DNA from: an uncultured Eubacteriales bacterium
Lineage (GTDB): Bacteria > Bacillota_A > Clostridia > Oscillospirales > Acutalibacteraceae
Reading direction: 5' to 3'
Length of the DNA: 15,087 nt
Assembly (NCBI GenBank): GCA_934454005.1
Contig: CAKSGI010000027.1
Coordinates: forward strand, 1-15,087
Part shown: piece after piece, positions 7,362 through 14,329 of the stretch
Numbering within the stretch: the stretch's first letter is position 1
Layout of the letters: the number at the start of each line of letters is the position of its first letter
The notes under the pieces: model-generated
Seen by the model: only the letters and a program-made list of their open reading frames with translations
Told to the model about the DNA's origin: nothing
Database searches by the model: none
Program-made: the position numbers and the translations under genes

Positions 7362-8366
7362 ATGATAAATATAAATCCAAAAGAAATATATTACGAAAAA
7401 GATTCGCTTTCGTATCCCCTAGGAAAATTTCTAAAAAACAAATATAATTATATCCCCTGGATAGAAATAGATAATCATAATAATATTCCTTTATTTAGAA
7501 ATAAACCCAATAGTGAATTCGCTAAAATTAAACAAAATATAATTATAGGAACCCGCAAAACTCATAAGTATACCCCTAATCATAAAACATCAGATTTTCT
7601 AGTACCGTATACTTCGTCGGGATGCTCAGCTTCATGTCTATACTGCTATTTAGTTTGCAATTTTAACAAATGTTCTTACCTAAGACTTTTTGTAAACAGA
7701 GAAAAAATGCTCGAAAAAATAATTAAAACATCTAATAAATCAGAAAAAGCATTAACATTTGAAATAGGTAGTAACAGTGATTTAATTTTAGAAAATACAA
7801 TCACAAATAACCTCAATTGGACTATAGAAAACTTTGCTCTAAACGGAAAGGGATTTTTAACCCTTCCAACAAAATTTGACATGGTTGATACGCTTCTAAA
7901 TTTAGATCACAAAAAGAAAACCATTATTAGAATGAGTGTCAACCCCAATGAAATAATTAAAAAAGTAGAGTTTGGAACATCTTTATTAAAAAATAGAATA
8001 AATGCTATAAATAAATTAGCCGAAGCTAAATACCCAGTAGGTTTACTAATTGCTCCAATAATCCTAATAGATAACTGGAAAATCCTTTATAATAATTTAC
8101 TTTATGATTTAGAATCTAATCTCTCAAATAAAGCTAAAAAATCTATTTTTATAGAAGTTATATTCATGACATATAGCTATATACACAGAAAAATAAATGC
8201 TGATGCATTTAAAAATTCTATAGACCTATATAATAAAGATTTAATGACGGGGCGAGGATACGGTAAATACTGCTATAAACCTGCAATAAGAGTAGAAGCT
8301 GAAACTTATTTACAAGAAATCATATCTAAACACCTTCCTGATTCAAAAATAAAATATATAGTATAA
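7362..8366 (+). CDS. splB: Spore photoproduct lyase-like radical SAM protein
   Basis: A 334-residue protein of SplB length and layout. The radical SAM CxxxCxxC motif is at C88, C92 and C95 within SSGCSASCLYCYLV, with the family tyrosines Y94 and Y96. Later blocks also match SplB: RLFVN near 108, the LTFEIGSNSD region, SVNPNEIIKKVEFGT, YPVGLLIAPI and a GYGKYCY tail. Spore photoproduct lyase uses S-adenosylmethionine and a 4Fe-4S cluster to reverse the spore photoproduct thymine dimer in germinating spores. By alignment from memory, the Bacillus donor Cys141 corresponds to Ser137 here, and the Cys74-type position used in some clostridial enzymes is His74. Extra cysteines are C99, C104 and C304. 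No Shine-Dalgarno precedes the ATG; translation is probably coupled to the gene 3 bp upstream. A diverged SPL or SPL-like subfamily with altered chemistry is possible. Confidence 0.88.
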   Translation: MININPKEIYYEKDSLSYPLGKFLKNKYNYIPWIEIDNHNNIPLFRNKPNSEFAKIKQNIIIGTRKTHKYTPNHKTSDFLVPYTSSGCSASCLYCYLVCNFNKCSYLRLFVNREKMLEKIIKTSNKSEKALTFEIGSNSDLILENTITNNLNWTIENFALNGKGFLTLPTKFDMVDTLLNLDHKKKTIIRMSVNPNEIIKKVEFGTSLLKNRINAINKLAEAKYPVGLLIAPIILIDNWKILYNNLLYDLESNLSNKAKKSIFIEVIFMTYSYIHRKINADAFKNSIDLYNKDLMTGRGYGKYCYKPAIRVEAETYLQEIISKHLPDSKIKYIV

Positions 8367-8367
8367 A

Positions 8368-8431
8368 AGACTGTCATTTTGAGGTACCCCAAAAAATTAG
8401 ATTTTGGGGATCACCTCAATTTAGGCAGTCT
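8368..8431. terminator. Nested palindrome, probable bidirectional terminator between splB and the CinA-type gene
   Basis: Three nested paired blocks: AGACTG (8368-8373) with CAGTCT (8426-8431), GAGGT (8381-8385) with ACCTC (8413-8417), and CCCCAAAA (8387-8394) with TTTTGGGG (8402-8409), around a 7-base loop. Rightward it is followed by CTTATATTATTTT, leftward (minus strand) by TTTTATACTATATATTTT. It begins one base after the splB stop and lies between convergent genes, which suits a terminator. Its unusual length and its more G/C-rich arms also suit a small mobile-element remnant. Confidence 0.65.
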
Positions 8432-8456
8432 CTTATATTATTTTAACTATGGAGAT

Positions 8457-8936
8457 TTATAAAATAGAATTTAACATGTCCATTATTTCTCTAATAACAA
8501 TATCTTTATTCATTTGTCTATTATTGTGTGTTACTCTTATGCTATTATTATAATATTTATCTTCACTTTTACTATAAATACTAATAAATACTTTATCCTT
8601 TTCTCCTCTTGGATTCGCTTCATCTTCACAATTTAATTTGCCTGTAACTCCTATTCCAAAGTCAGCACCTGCAAAATCACTTATATTTTTGCTCATTTCA
8701 TTTGCAACTTCTATACTATAAACACTATACTTGTCTATAGTATTTTCATTCACATTCATCTTAATTTTAAAATCATTTGAGTATGTCACTGCACCAAACT
8801 TAAATATAGATGACGATCCATCTATATTAGTAATACAATTAGCAACTCCGCCTCCCGTACACGATTCCATCGTGGATAAAGTCTTATTTTTTTCTATTAG
8901 CTTTTCAACTATCATCTTTGTTTTTGTTAATTCCAT
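8457..8936 (-). CDS. CinA C-terminal domain protein (nicotinamide-nucleotide amidase-like)
   Basis: A 159-residue stand-alone CinA C-terminal (PncC-type) domain, which in characterised members hydrolyses nicotinamide mononucleotide to nicotinate mononucleotide and ammonia for pyridine-nucleotide salvage. The N-terminal motif MESCTGG (23-29) holds the catalytic-type serine. GSSSIFKFGAVTYSN follows near 40, then a GIGVTGKLNCEDEANP block near 94-109, the variant of the GVTGxAGP loop seen in the D-x-x-N-P subgroup. The CinA N-terminal molybdopterin-like domain is absent. I chose the ATG at 8936 because GGAG lies eight bases before it. A longer frame begins with TTG at 8978 but has no site and adds a non-conserved extension. 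It follows nfo by 63 bp in the same direction. Family call firm; substrate inferred from the family. Confidence 0.88.
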   Translation of the reverse strand: MELTKTKMIVEKLIEKNKTLSTMESCTGGGVANCITNIDGSSSIFKFGAVTYSNDFKIKMNVNENTIDKYSVYSIEVANEMSKNISDFAGADFGIGVTGKLNCEDEANPRGEKDKVFISIYSKSEDKYYNNSIRVTHNNRQMNKDIVIREIMDMLNSIL

Positions 8937-8999
8937 ATTAACCGCTCCAATAAAAATAGTTATTACAGTTTTCCTCAAAATTATAATAATATACTCAAC

Positions 9000-9833
9000 C
9001 TAATTTTTAAATAACTCTTTCAATATAGCTATCTCTTTTGCATGACCACTTGAATCTAAAGGAGTCTCTAAATAAAAAGGTAAATCTCTTAAATATTCAT
9101 TATTAATTATCTTTCCAATTGCATCTATGCCTAAAGTTCCCTTTCCTATTTCAGCATGCCTATCTTTATGACTGCCAAATACCGTCATACTGTCATTTAA
9201 GTGAACTGCTTTTAACCTATCAATCCCTATAATTTTGTCAAATTCTTCTAAAACACTATCCATGTCATTAACTATATCATATCCTGCACTATAAAGATGA
9301 CATGTATCTATACAAACACCTAGATGTTCATTTAATTCAACATTATCAATTATTTTTTTTATTTCTTCAAAATTTCTCCCAACTTCACTACCTTTTCCAG
9401 ACATTGTTTCTAAAAGTATCAAAGTGGTCTGATTTTGAGTAATAATATCGTTCAACATTTTTGATATATACTCAATTGCAATTTCTACTCCTTGGCCAAC
9501 ATGACTTCCCGGATGAAAATTATACATATTTCCTGGAGTATTTTCAAGTCTAAGAATATCGTCTTTCATAACTTCAATTGCAAATTTTCTAACTCTTTTA
9601 TCCGCAGAACACGCATTCAAAGTATATGGTGCATGAGCCAATATTGGTGCAAAATTATTATCTTTAAAAATCTTTAAAAACTTTTTAATATCCTCTTGGT
9701 CTATATCCTTAGCTTTGCCTCCTCTAGGATTTCTAGTAAAAAACTGAAATGTATTAGCTCCTATAACTATTGCCTCATTTATCATTGCTTCATATCCTTT
9801 TGACGAGGAAAGGTGACAACCTATTTTAAACAT
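9000..9833 (-). CDS. nfo: Endonuclease IV (AP endonuclease)
   Basis: A 277-residue TIM-barrel enzyme that cuts the backbone 5' to abasic sites in base excision repair and trims blocked 3' ends. All nine zinc-ligand positions known from E. coli Nfo can be placed: H67 in AHAPY, H107 in NFHPGSH, E142 in [10 protein letters not shown]176 and H179 in CIDTCH, H211 in VHLND, D224 and H226 in KDRH, and E257 in LETP. The protein therefore looks fully active. I start at ATG 9833, preceded by AAGGAGAG at good spacing. An upstream in-frame ATG at 9869 would add 12 non-conserved residues and has no site. It lies between the rsmF-like gene (84 bp upstream) and the CinA-type gene. With the methyltransferase and the SplB-like protein it makes a third DNA-repair function nearby. 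Confidence 0.96.
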   Translation of the reverse strand: MFKIGCHLSSSKGYEAMINEAIVIGANTFQFFTRNPRGGKAKDIDQEDIKKFLKIFKDNNFAPILAHAPYTLNACSADKRVRKFAIEVMKDDILRLENTPGNMYNFHPGSHVGQGVEIAIEYISKMLNDIITQNQTTLILLETMSGKGSEVGRNFEEIKKIIDNVELNEHLGVCIDTCHLYSAGYDIVNDMDSVLEEFDKIIGIDRLKAVHLNDSMTVFGSHKDRHAEIGKGTLGIDAIGKIINNEYLRDLPFYLETPLDSSGHAKEIAILKELFKN

Positions 9834-9917
9834 TTTATCTCTCCTTAAATCTTTAATATATCGTATCATTGTTTATAACATTTATAAATACAGTTTTTTA
9901 TGTTTGCATATACTCTA

Positions 9918-11252
9918 TCATTTATTCCTTAATCCTTTTGGATACTTATTCTTTAATATAAAATTAGAACATTTACCAAATCCCAACATTATTGATTCAA
10001 CCGAAATTCCTACATATCCTTTAAAATTATTCTTTATATTAATTTCCTCCCCCTTTAAAAATTTTTGTATTTCAACAGAATTTTGTTTAAAATCAATTAC
10101 ATTTTTTATATTTTCTGGTCTTGAAGCCATAAATATACTATGATAAGGCTCTATTCTTGACCTTCTGACCTCACCAAATTTAACACCTGCTCTAATTATA
10201 TTCACACCGGAAACATCCGGCATAAATCTGGGTATCATAATTATATTATTATGAATTTCTATAAGTTTAGAATATGGTTCATCACTAAATATTTTTTCAT
10301 ATAAATTATACGCTTCCTTAGATTCTTTTTTTATAATTTTATCTTTTACACTAACAATTTGACTATTTTCATATATTTTCTTTAGTTTTGCAACAAAATG
10401 TCCCTCACCCCCATCCATTGGAAATATTCTTCTAGCTTTATCCAAACCATACGCATCTCGTCCAAAGTTATTTTCTATTTTTACCAATTCAAAATTTTTA
10501 TTTAAAGATAAAAACTTTTCAATAACATCCTCATTTTCTTCTTTAGAAAATGTGCACGTAGAATATACTAATATACCGTTCGGTTTAAGTGCCTTTGCTG
10601 CCGAATTTAAAATTGATATTTGCCTTTTAGCACAAGTTAAAACATGGTCATAGCTCCATTCTTTTATAGAATTTTGATCTTTTCTAAACATTCCTTCACC
10701 TGAACATGGAGCATCTACTAAAACTTTATCAAAATAACCATTAAGTTTGGAACATAAAATATCAGGATGAGACGATGAAACTACAGCATTCTTTACTCCT
10801 AATCTTTCTATATTAGATAAAAGTATATTCGCTCTATTTCTTACAATTTCATTAGACCATAAAAGTCCTTCTGAATCTAATTTTGCTGCGATCTGAGTAG
10901 ACTTTCCACCTGGCGCTGCACACAAATCTAAAATCCTATCTCCCTTTTGTGGATCAAGTACTGTAACCACAGAACCGGCAGAAGGTTCTTGCATATAAAA
11001 CGCACCAGCATGATATAATGGATGTTTTCCTATAGACTCGATTTCATTTAGTATATAAAAATTTAAATCTGAAAAACTTGTAGGCTTAATTTTAAAATTA
11101 ATTAGCTCTTCAAGTCTAGATATACTGCATTTTAATGTATTAACTCTTAACCCTTTATAACTCTTTTCTTTATAAGCATCATAAAAATTAATATACTCAT
11201 CTTTTAGCATACACTTCATTCTATCTAAAAAATCTTTTGGTAATTTGATCAT
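9918..11252 (-). CDS. rsmF: RsmF/NOL1-NOP2-Sun family rRNA m5C methyltransferase
   Basis: A 444-residue protein. The SAM-binding motif DLCAAPGGKSTQIA is at about 109-122. Motif IV is DAPCSGEGMFRKD with Cys183, and motif VI is YSTCTFSKEEN with Cys233. In this family the TC cysteine attacks cytosine C6 and the PC cysteine releases the product; both are present. The N-terminal RNA-binding segment contains GLRVNTLK and YMQEPSAG. The C-terminal 130 residues match the RsmF/YebU-type PUA-like extension (FMPDVSGVNIIRAGVKFGEVRR), which separates it from RsmB. It likely methylates 16S rRNA cytosines; the exact site cannot be read from sequence. The start has GAGGGATAA upstream. It is the first gene of the minus-strand run towards nfo, divergent from the Gln/Asn-rich peptide gene. 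Confidence 0.92.
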   Translation of the reverse strand: MIKLPKDFLDRMKCMLKDEYINFYDAYKEKSYKGLRVNTLKCSISRLEELINFKIKPTSFSDLNFYILNEIESIGKHPLYHAGAFYMQEPSAGSVVTVLDPQKGDRILDLCAAPGGKSTQIAAKLDSEGLLWSNEIVRNRANILLSNIERLGVKNAVVSSSHPDILCSKLNGYFDKVLVDAPCSGEGMFRKDQNSIKEWSYDHVLTCAKRQISILNSAAKALKPNGILVYSTCTFSKEENEDVIEKFLSLNKNFELVKIENNFGRDAYGLDKARRIFPMDGGEGHFVAKLKKIYENSQIVSVKDKIIKKESKEAYNLYEKIFSDEPYSKLIEIHNNIIMIPRFMPDVSGVNIIRAGVKFGEVRRSRIEPYHSIFMASRPENIKNVIDFKQNSVEIQKFLKGEEINIKNNFKGYVGISVESIMLGFGKCSNFILKNKYPKGLRNK

Positions 11253-11291
11253 CTTTATCCCTCAAAAATTTAAAATATAATAGCATATAAT

Positions 11292-11320
11292 ATTTTAGAA
11301 TAAAATAAGACTAACTGCAA
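11292..11320 (-). promoter_or_regulatory. Tentative promoter for the rsmF-nfo-cinA run
   Basis: On the minus strand TTGCAG (11320-11315), 17 bases, then TAAAAT (11297-11292), 39 bases before the rsmF start. The -10 is one base from consensus; the -35 keeps only TTG. It lies in the only upstream gap of that run. AT-rich chance matches are likely, so confidence is low. Confidence 0.3.
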
Positions 11321-11322
11321 AT

Positions 11323-11396
11323 AATATTTTCAGCAATATGTAAGAGTATTGAGCATCAATGCCCTAACATATGGCATATTGAAAATATTTAGGGGG
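11323..11396 (+). promoter_or_regulatory. Folded leader abutting the Shine-Dalgarno of the Gln/Asn-rich peptide gene
   Basis: The outer stem pairs AATATTTT (11323-11330) with AAAATATT (11382-11389) and CAATATG (11334-11340) with CATATTG (11375-11381), leaving a 3-base bulge. Inside is a second hairpin, GTATTGA (11346-11352) with TCAATGC (11356-11362), around a GCA loop, with one G-T wobble. The mostly unpaired CCCTAA (11362-11367) is exactly complementary to TTAGGG (11389-11394), which is the beginning of the AGGGGG ribosome site. This could close a pseudoknot or an alternative hairpin that hides the site. It matches no riboswitch class I know. There is no U-tract after the stem in either direction, which argues against a terminator. 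Folding is read by eye only. Confidence 0.5.
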
Positions 11397-11403
11397 TGAA
11401 ATT

Positions 11404-11517
11404 ATGAGCAACCAGAATAACAACCAGCAACAGAATCAGCAGCAGAATAAAAAACAGCAACAAAACCAGAATCAGCAGAACCAGCAGAATAAAAATAATA
11501 GATGTTTTGAAGACTAA
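11404..11517 (+). CDS. 37-residue Gln/Asn-rich peptide
   Basis: A short frame, ATG to TAA, encoding a peptide that is almost entirely Gln, Asn and a few Lys (it begins MSNQNNNQQQNQQQNKKQ) and ends NNRCFED with a single Cys34. AGGGGGTG (11391-11398) lies just upstream, one of the strongest ribosome sites in the window, and a terminator follows at 11624-11657, so the unit is complete. Gln codons are mostly CAG although the surrounding genome prefers A/T-ending codons. Repeated DNA words (CAGAATCAGCAG at 11431 and 11467; CAGCAGAATAAAAA at 11440 and 11482) suggest growth by internal duplication. I do not recognise a defined family. Small Q/N-rich peptides in spore-formers are often spore-associated (compare gamma-type small acid-soluble proteins), but that is inference. 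Low complexity means a chance frame cannot be fully excluded. Confidence 0.7.
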   Translation: MSNQNNNQQQNQQQNKKQQQNQNQQNQQNKNNRCFED

Positions 11518-11623
11518 TTTTTAAATATTATTTTATAATAATTAAAGAAAAAATATAATGCGGTTTTATTTTCCAATTTTTTAACATCATAAAAATACAA
11601 TAAAATATTTTTATCTGCAAAAT
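11518..11623. other. AT-rich intergenic stretch after the Gln/Asn-rich peptide
   Basis: About 106 bases of A/T-rich DNA between the peptide stop and the shared terminator. I see no open frame with a ribosome site, no RNA gene and no strong inverted repeat here; it is most simply the 3' untranslated part of the peptide transcript. Confidence 0.5.
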
Positions 11624-11657
11624 AAATGACACTTCAAATTAACTTGGAGTGTCATTT
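11624..11657. terminator. Bidirectional terminator shared by the Gln/Asn-rich peptide gene and yitT
   Basis: A 14-bp stem with one T-G wobble: left arm 11624-11637, right arm 11644-11657, 6-base loop. Rightward it is followed by TCATTTTTTAT, serving the peptide transcript. Leftward (minus strand) it is followed by ATTTTGCAG, serving yitT. The arms overlap the last codons and stop of yitT. Confidence 0.8.
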
Positions 11658-12571
11658 TCATTTTTTATATTATTTTTTCTTCTTCGTTTATAACTCACAC
11701 TATGTTCCTTAAAACCTTCTCCAACTATTTCTCCAGCGTCACCAACTATTATAAACACATTTGGATCAATTTTTTTTGCCATATCATATGTTTTATATAC
11801 CTCTTGTCTTTTTACTGCACAAAGTAACACTTCTTCTTGTTTCCCACTATAACCACCAATAGCCTTTAATTTAGTTACTCCTCTATCTAAATCATCAAGT
11901 ATATATTTAGAGATTTCCTCTTGTTTTTGGGAAATAATAAACATCACTTTACCTGTTCCTATATCGGTTCCATACAGCACCGAATCCATAAGTTTTGTAC
12001 TCACAAAAATAATTATAATTGCATACAATGGGCTTTCTATATTTTTATAAACCAAAAATGAAGATACTACTACCGTCATATCTACTGCAAGTATAAGCTT
12101 CCCAATAGAAATATGTTTAAAATAAGTTCCTAATAAACTGGCTATTAATTCTGTTCCGCCTGTTGTACCACCTCTAATTAAAATAAAAGCCACACCTAAC
12201 CCTAAAAATACTCCACCAAAAAGACTAGCTAACATCATATCTCCTGTATATTTAGGTAAAAATGGTTCTGTTAAATCTATTATTAATGACGAAAGAACCG
12301 TTGCTATGATAGTTTTTGCAACAAATTTATATCCAAGCAAAAATATAGCCCAAATAAAAAACGGTATGTTTAAAGCTATTATTGTAAGACCTATAGGAAA
12401 ATTAAAAAGATAGTTTATTATTGATGCAACACCTGTAAATCCTGCAGGTACTACATTATTGGGAGAAGTAAATACATTCACTGAAATCGCAAATATAAAA
12501 CTTCCTAATAAAAACATTATTGCATCAATAATATATTCTTTAACAATAGACTTCTTTTTACCTAAATTCAT
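11639..12571 (-). CDS. YitT family membrane protein (DUF161 plus DUF2179)
   Basis: A 310-residue protein with an N-terminal membrane part of five or six helices (about 12-200) and a soluble C-terminal DUF2179 domain (about 205-285). Family marks: SVNVFTSPNNVVPAGFTGVA near 29-48, then GVAFILIRGGTTGGTELIA near 126, and in the C-terminal domain ISKYILDDLDRGVTKLKAIGGYSGK followed by LLCAVKRQEV. The last 20 residues are charged and variable. The biochemical role of YitT proteins is not established; transport or sensing has been suggested from the glycine-rich repeats and the PII-like fold of DUF2179. It is the third gene after obgE and mrnC, 26 bp from mrnC. AAGGAG lies 11 bases before the ATG, slightly far. 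Its end is embedded in the shared terminator. Confidence 0.92.
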   Translation of the reverse strand: MNLGKKKSIVKEYIIDAIMFLLGSFIFAISVNVFTSPNNVVPAGFTGVASIINYLFNFPIGLTIIALNIPFFIWAIFLLGYKFVAKTIIATVLSSLIIDLTEPFLPKYTGDMMLASLFGGVFLGLGVAFILIRGGTTGGTELIASLLGTYFKHISIGKLILAVDMTVVVSSFLVYKNIESPLYAIIIIFVSTKLMDSVLYGTDIGTGKVMFIISQKQEEISKYILDDLDRGVTKLKAIGGYSGKQEEVLLCAVKRQEVYKTYDMAKKIDPNVFIIVGDAGEIVGEGFKEHSVSYKRRRKNNIKNENDTPS

Positions 12572-12597
12572 CTACCAAAAATCTCCTTAAATATTTT

Positions 12598-12993
12598 TTA
12601 TATATCTTCAATTATTAACTCAAAAATCTCCCTCAATCTTTTTATGTCTCCCATTAAATAAATATAACCAAAAAGAGTTTCTAATCCAGTCGCATTATGA
12701 TACTCCTCAGCAGTCGCATTTTTAGGTGTGTTTTGGGTATGTGCATTTCTACCTCTTTTAAATACAGACTTTTCTTTGTCTGTTAACTTAGCTAATATGC
12801 CCTTTATTTTTTTAGATTGATTTTTACAGCATACAATCTTTATCTTAAGATTATTTAATACCCCAACTGGTGCAGTAGAAGTGCATATAAGCATTTCTCT
12901 AACCATCAAATCAAAAACCGCATCTCCAATAAACGCTAAATTTAAAGTGCTAATTAACTTTAGATCACACTTCTTATCATATATTCTCCCCAA
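12598..12993 (-). CDS. mrnC: Mini-ribonuclease III (MrnC)
   Basis: A 131-residue RNase III catalytic domain without a double-stranded-RNA-binding domain, the hallmark of Mini-III, which trims 23S rRNA precursor ends in Bacillus. The conserved first helix reads LNLAFIGDAVFDLMVR with catalytic-type Asp24, and the C-terminal signature is KRGRNAHTQNTPKNATAEEYHNATGLETLFGYIYL in which the second acidic pair falls at E112-region residues of the GLETL motif. Start codon is TTG at 12993: AAAGGAG lies seven bases upstream and overlaps the obgE stop (TTAAAGGAG), implying coupled translation. A nearby ATG with a good site is out of frame. mrnC commonly sits after cysS in Firmicutes; here it sits between obgE and yitT, another ribosome-maturation gene being directly upstream. 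Confidence 0.94.
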   Translation of the reverse strand: MGRIYDKKCDLKLISTLNLAFIGDAVFDLMVREMLICTSTAPVGVLNNLKIKIVCCKNQSKKIKGILAKLTDKEKSVFKRGRNAHTQNTPKNATAEEYHNATGLETLFGYIYLMGDIKRLREIFELIIEDI

Positions 12994-13005
12994 TTTAAAT
13001 CTCCT

Positions 13006-14277
13006 TTAATCTACAAAATCAAATTCAATATCATAAATACTTACTGTATCTCCTTGAGAAATTCCAGCTTCTTTTAGCTTACCTATAACCCCAGATTTTA
13101 ACAATACATTTTGAAAATATTGCAAAGATTCATAATCATCAAAATCAATAGATCTCATGACATTTAAAAGCCATTTAGATTCTACAACATATATGCCATC
13201 TATTACTTTTACATCTATTTTTTTATTGTCTAAATTATCAATCTTAACTTTATGCACAGGTTCTGATTCATACCTTAATATTGGTGGTAATTTACTCAAT
13301 TTTTCCCACACTTTATTTAAAAGTGGATCTACACCATGTCTTATCGGAGCCATTATTGGGAAAAATTCATACCCTTTTTGTTTTATATAATTTTTAAACT
13401 CTTCTATTTGTTCATCACTTGCTAAATCACATTTATTTCCTGCAACAATCATAGGTCTTTCTGATAATTCCGGATTGAACTTTTTAAGCTCTGAATTAAT
13501 TACATTAAAATCATCAATTGGATTTCTTCCTTCACTTCCTGATACATCAACTATATGAACAAGTAATCTACATCTTTCAACATGCCTTAAAAACTGATGT
13601 CCAAGACCTACACCTTCATTAGCATTTTCAATAAGGCCAGGAATATCTGCCATAACAAAAGATTCACCATCCCTCATCCTAACAACACCAAGAACAGGCG
13701 TAATAGTTGTAAAATGATAATCCGCAATTACTGGTTTTGCTTGGCTTACAACAGAAATCAGTGTTGATTTACCAACGTTAGGATATCCTACCAATCCTAC
13801 ATCCGCCAATAATTTTAATTCTAACTGGATTTCCAGTTCTTCTCCTGGGATGCCTGGTCTAGCGAAACGTGGAGTTTGACGTGTAGCAGTAGCAAAATGT
13901 ACATTTCCAAACCCACCTTTTCCACCTTTAAGTATAATCTGTGGCTTATCTGTAGATATATCTGCTATTATTCTTCCACTGCTTGCATCCTTGATAACTG
14001 TTCCTTTAGGAACTTTTATTAAAAGATCTTCTGCGCTCTTGCCTGTGCAACGTCCTGATTTTCCGTTTTCACCCTTTTTAGCTACATATTTTTTTTTATA
14101 TCTAAAGTCGGCTAATGTAGAAAGATTATTATCTGCTACAAATACAATATTTCCTCCTCTGCCTCCATCTCCTCCATCTGGACCACCTGATGCCACATAT
14201 TTCTCCCTGTGGAATGAAACCGCACCATCTCCACCATCTCCAGATTTAATCGTTATTTTAGCTATATCTACAAACAT
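13006..14277 (-). CDS. obgE: GTPase ObgE (CgtA family)
   Basis: A 423-residue protein with the three Obg domains. The glycine-rich Obg fold (1-158) contains SGDGGDGAVSFHREKY and GGPDGGDGGRGG. The GTPase domain (about 159-330) has G1 GYPNVGKS at 164-171, switch-I threonines T190/T191, G3 DIPG at 211-214 and G4 NKCD at 281-284. The OCT C-terminal domain (about 345-423) is that of Gram-positive Obg. It binds the 50S subunit as a late assembly checkpoint and in Bacillus also affects sporulation and the stress response. All nucleotide-binding motifs are intact. GAGGAG precedes the ATG. In most Firmicutes obgE follows rplU and rpmA; here the upstream neighbours are two small membrane proteins and a terminator, so the usual ribosomal-protein context is lost. 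Downstream mrnC begins after 12 bp. Confidence 0.97.
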   Translation of the reverse strand: MFVDIAKITIKSGDGGDGAVSFHREKYVASGGPDGGDGGRGGNIVFVADNNLSTLADFRYKKKYVAKKGENGKSGRCTGKSAEDLLIKVPKGTVIKDASSGRIIADISTDKPQIILKGGKGGFGNVHFATATRQTPRFARPGIPGEELEIQLELKLLADVGLVGYPNVGKSTLISVVSQAKPVIADYHFTTITPVLGVVRMRDGESFVMADIPGLIENANEGVGLGHQFLRHVERCRLLVHIVDVSGSEGRNPIDDFNVINSELKKFNPELSERPMIVAGNKCDLASDEQIEEFKNYIKQKGYEFFPIMAPIRHGVDPLLNKVWEKLSKLPPILRYESEPVHKVKIDNLDNKKIDVKVIDGIYVVESKWLLNVMRSIDFDDYESLQYFQNVLLKSGVIGKLKEAGISQGDTVSIYDIEFDFVD

Positions 14278-14329
14278 AAATTTTACTCCTCATTACTTTT
14301 CTAAATATTCAATTTTTCATTTTAGTTAA

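Noticed and set aside
8937..8978. Longer start (TTG at 8978) for the CinA-type protein
   Set aside because: There is no ribosome site for it and the 14 extra residues are not family-like, whereas ATG 8936 has GGAG eight bases upstream.
9870..9892. Small hairpin in the rsmF-nfo gap (TTTATAA with TTATAAA around CAT)
   Set aside because: All A/T pairs and no U-tract in the minus-strand direction in which the flanking genes are read, so not a credible terminator.
11284..11292. CATATAATA, matching the sigma-K/sigma-E type -10 pattern CATANNNTA upstream of the Gln/Asn-rich peptide
   Set aside because: No matching -35 element is visible at the right distance, and such strings are expected by chance in this AT-rich DNA; not strong enough to list as a promoter.
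11323..11389. Inverted repeat upstream of the peptide read as a terminator for minus-strand read-through
   Set aside because: On the minus strand the stem is followed by ATTTGCAG, not a U-tract, and yitT already has its own terminator at 11624-11657.
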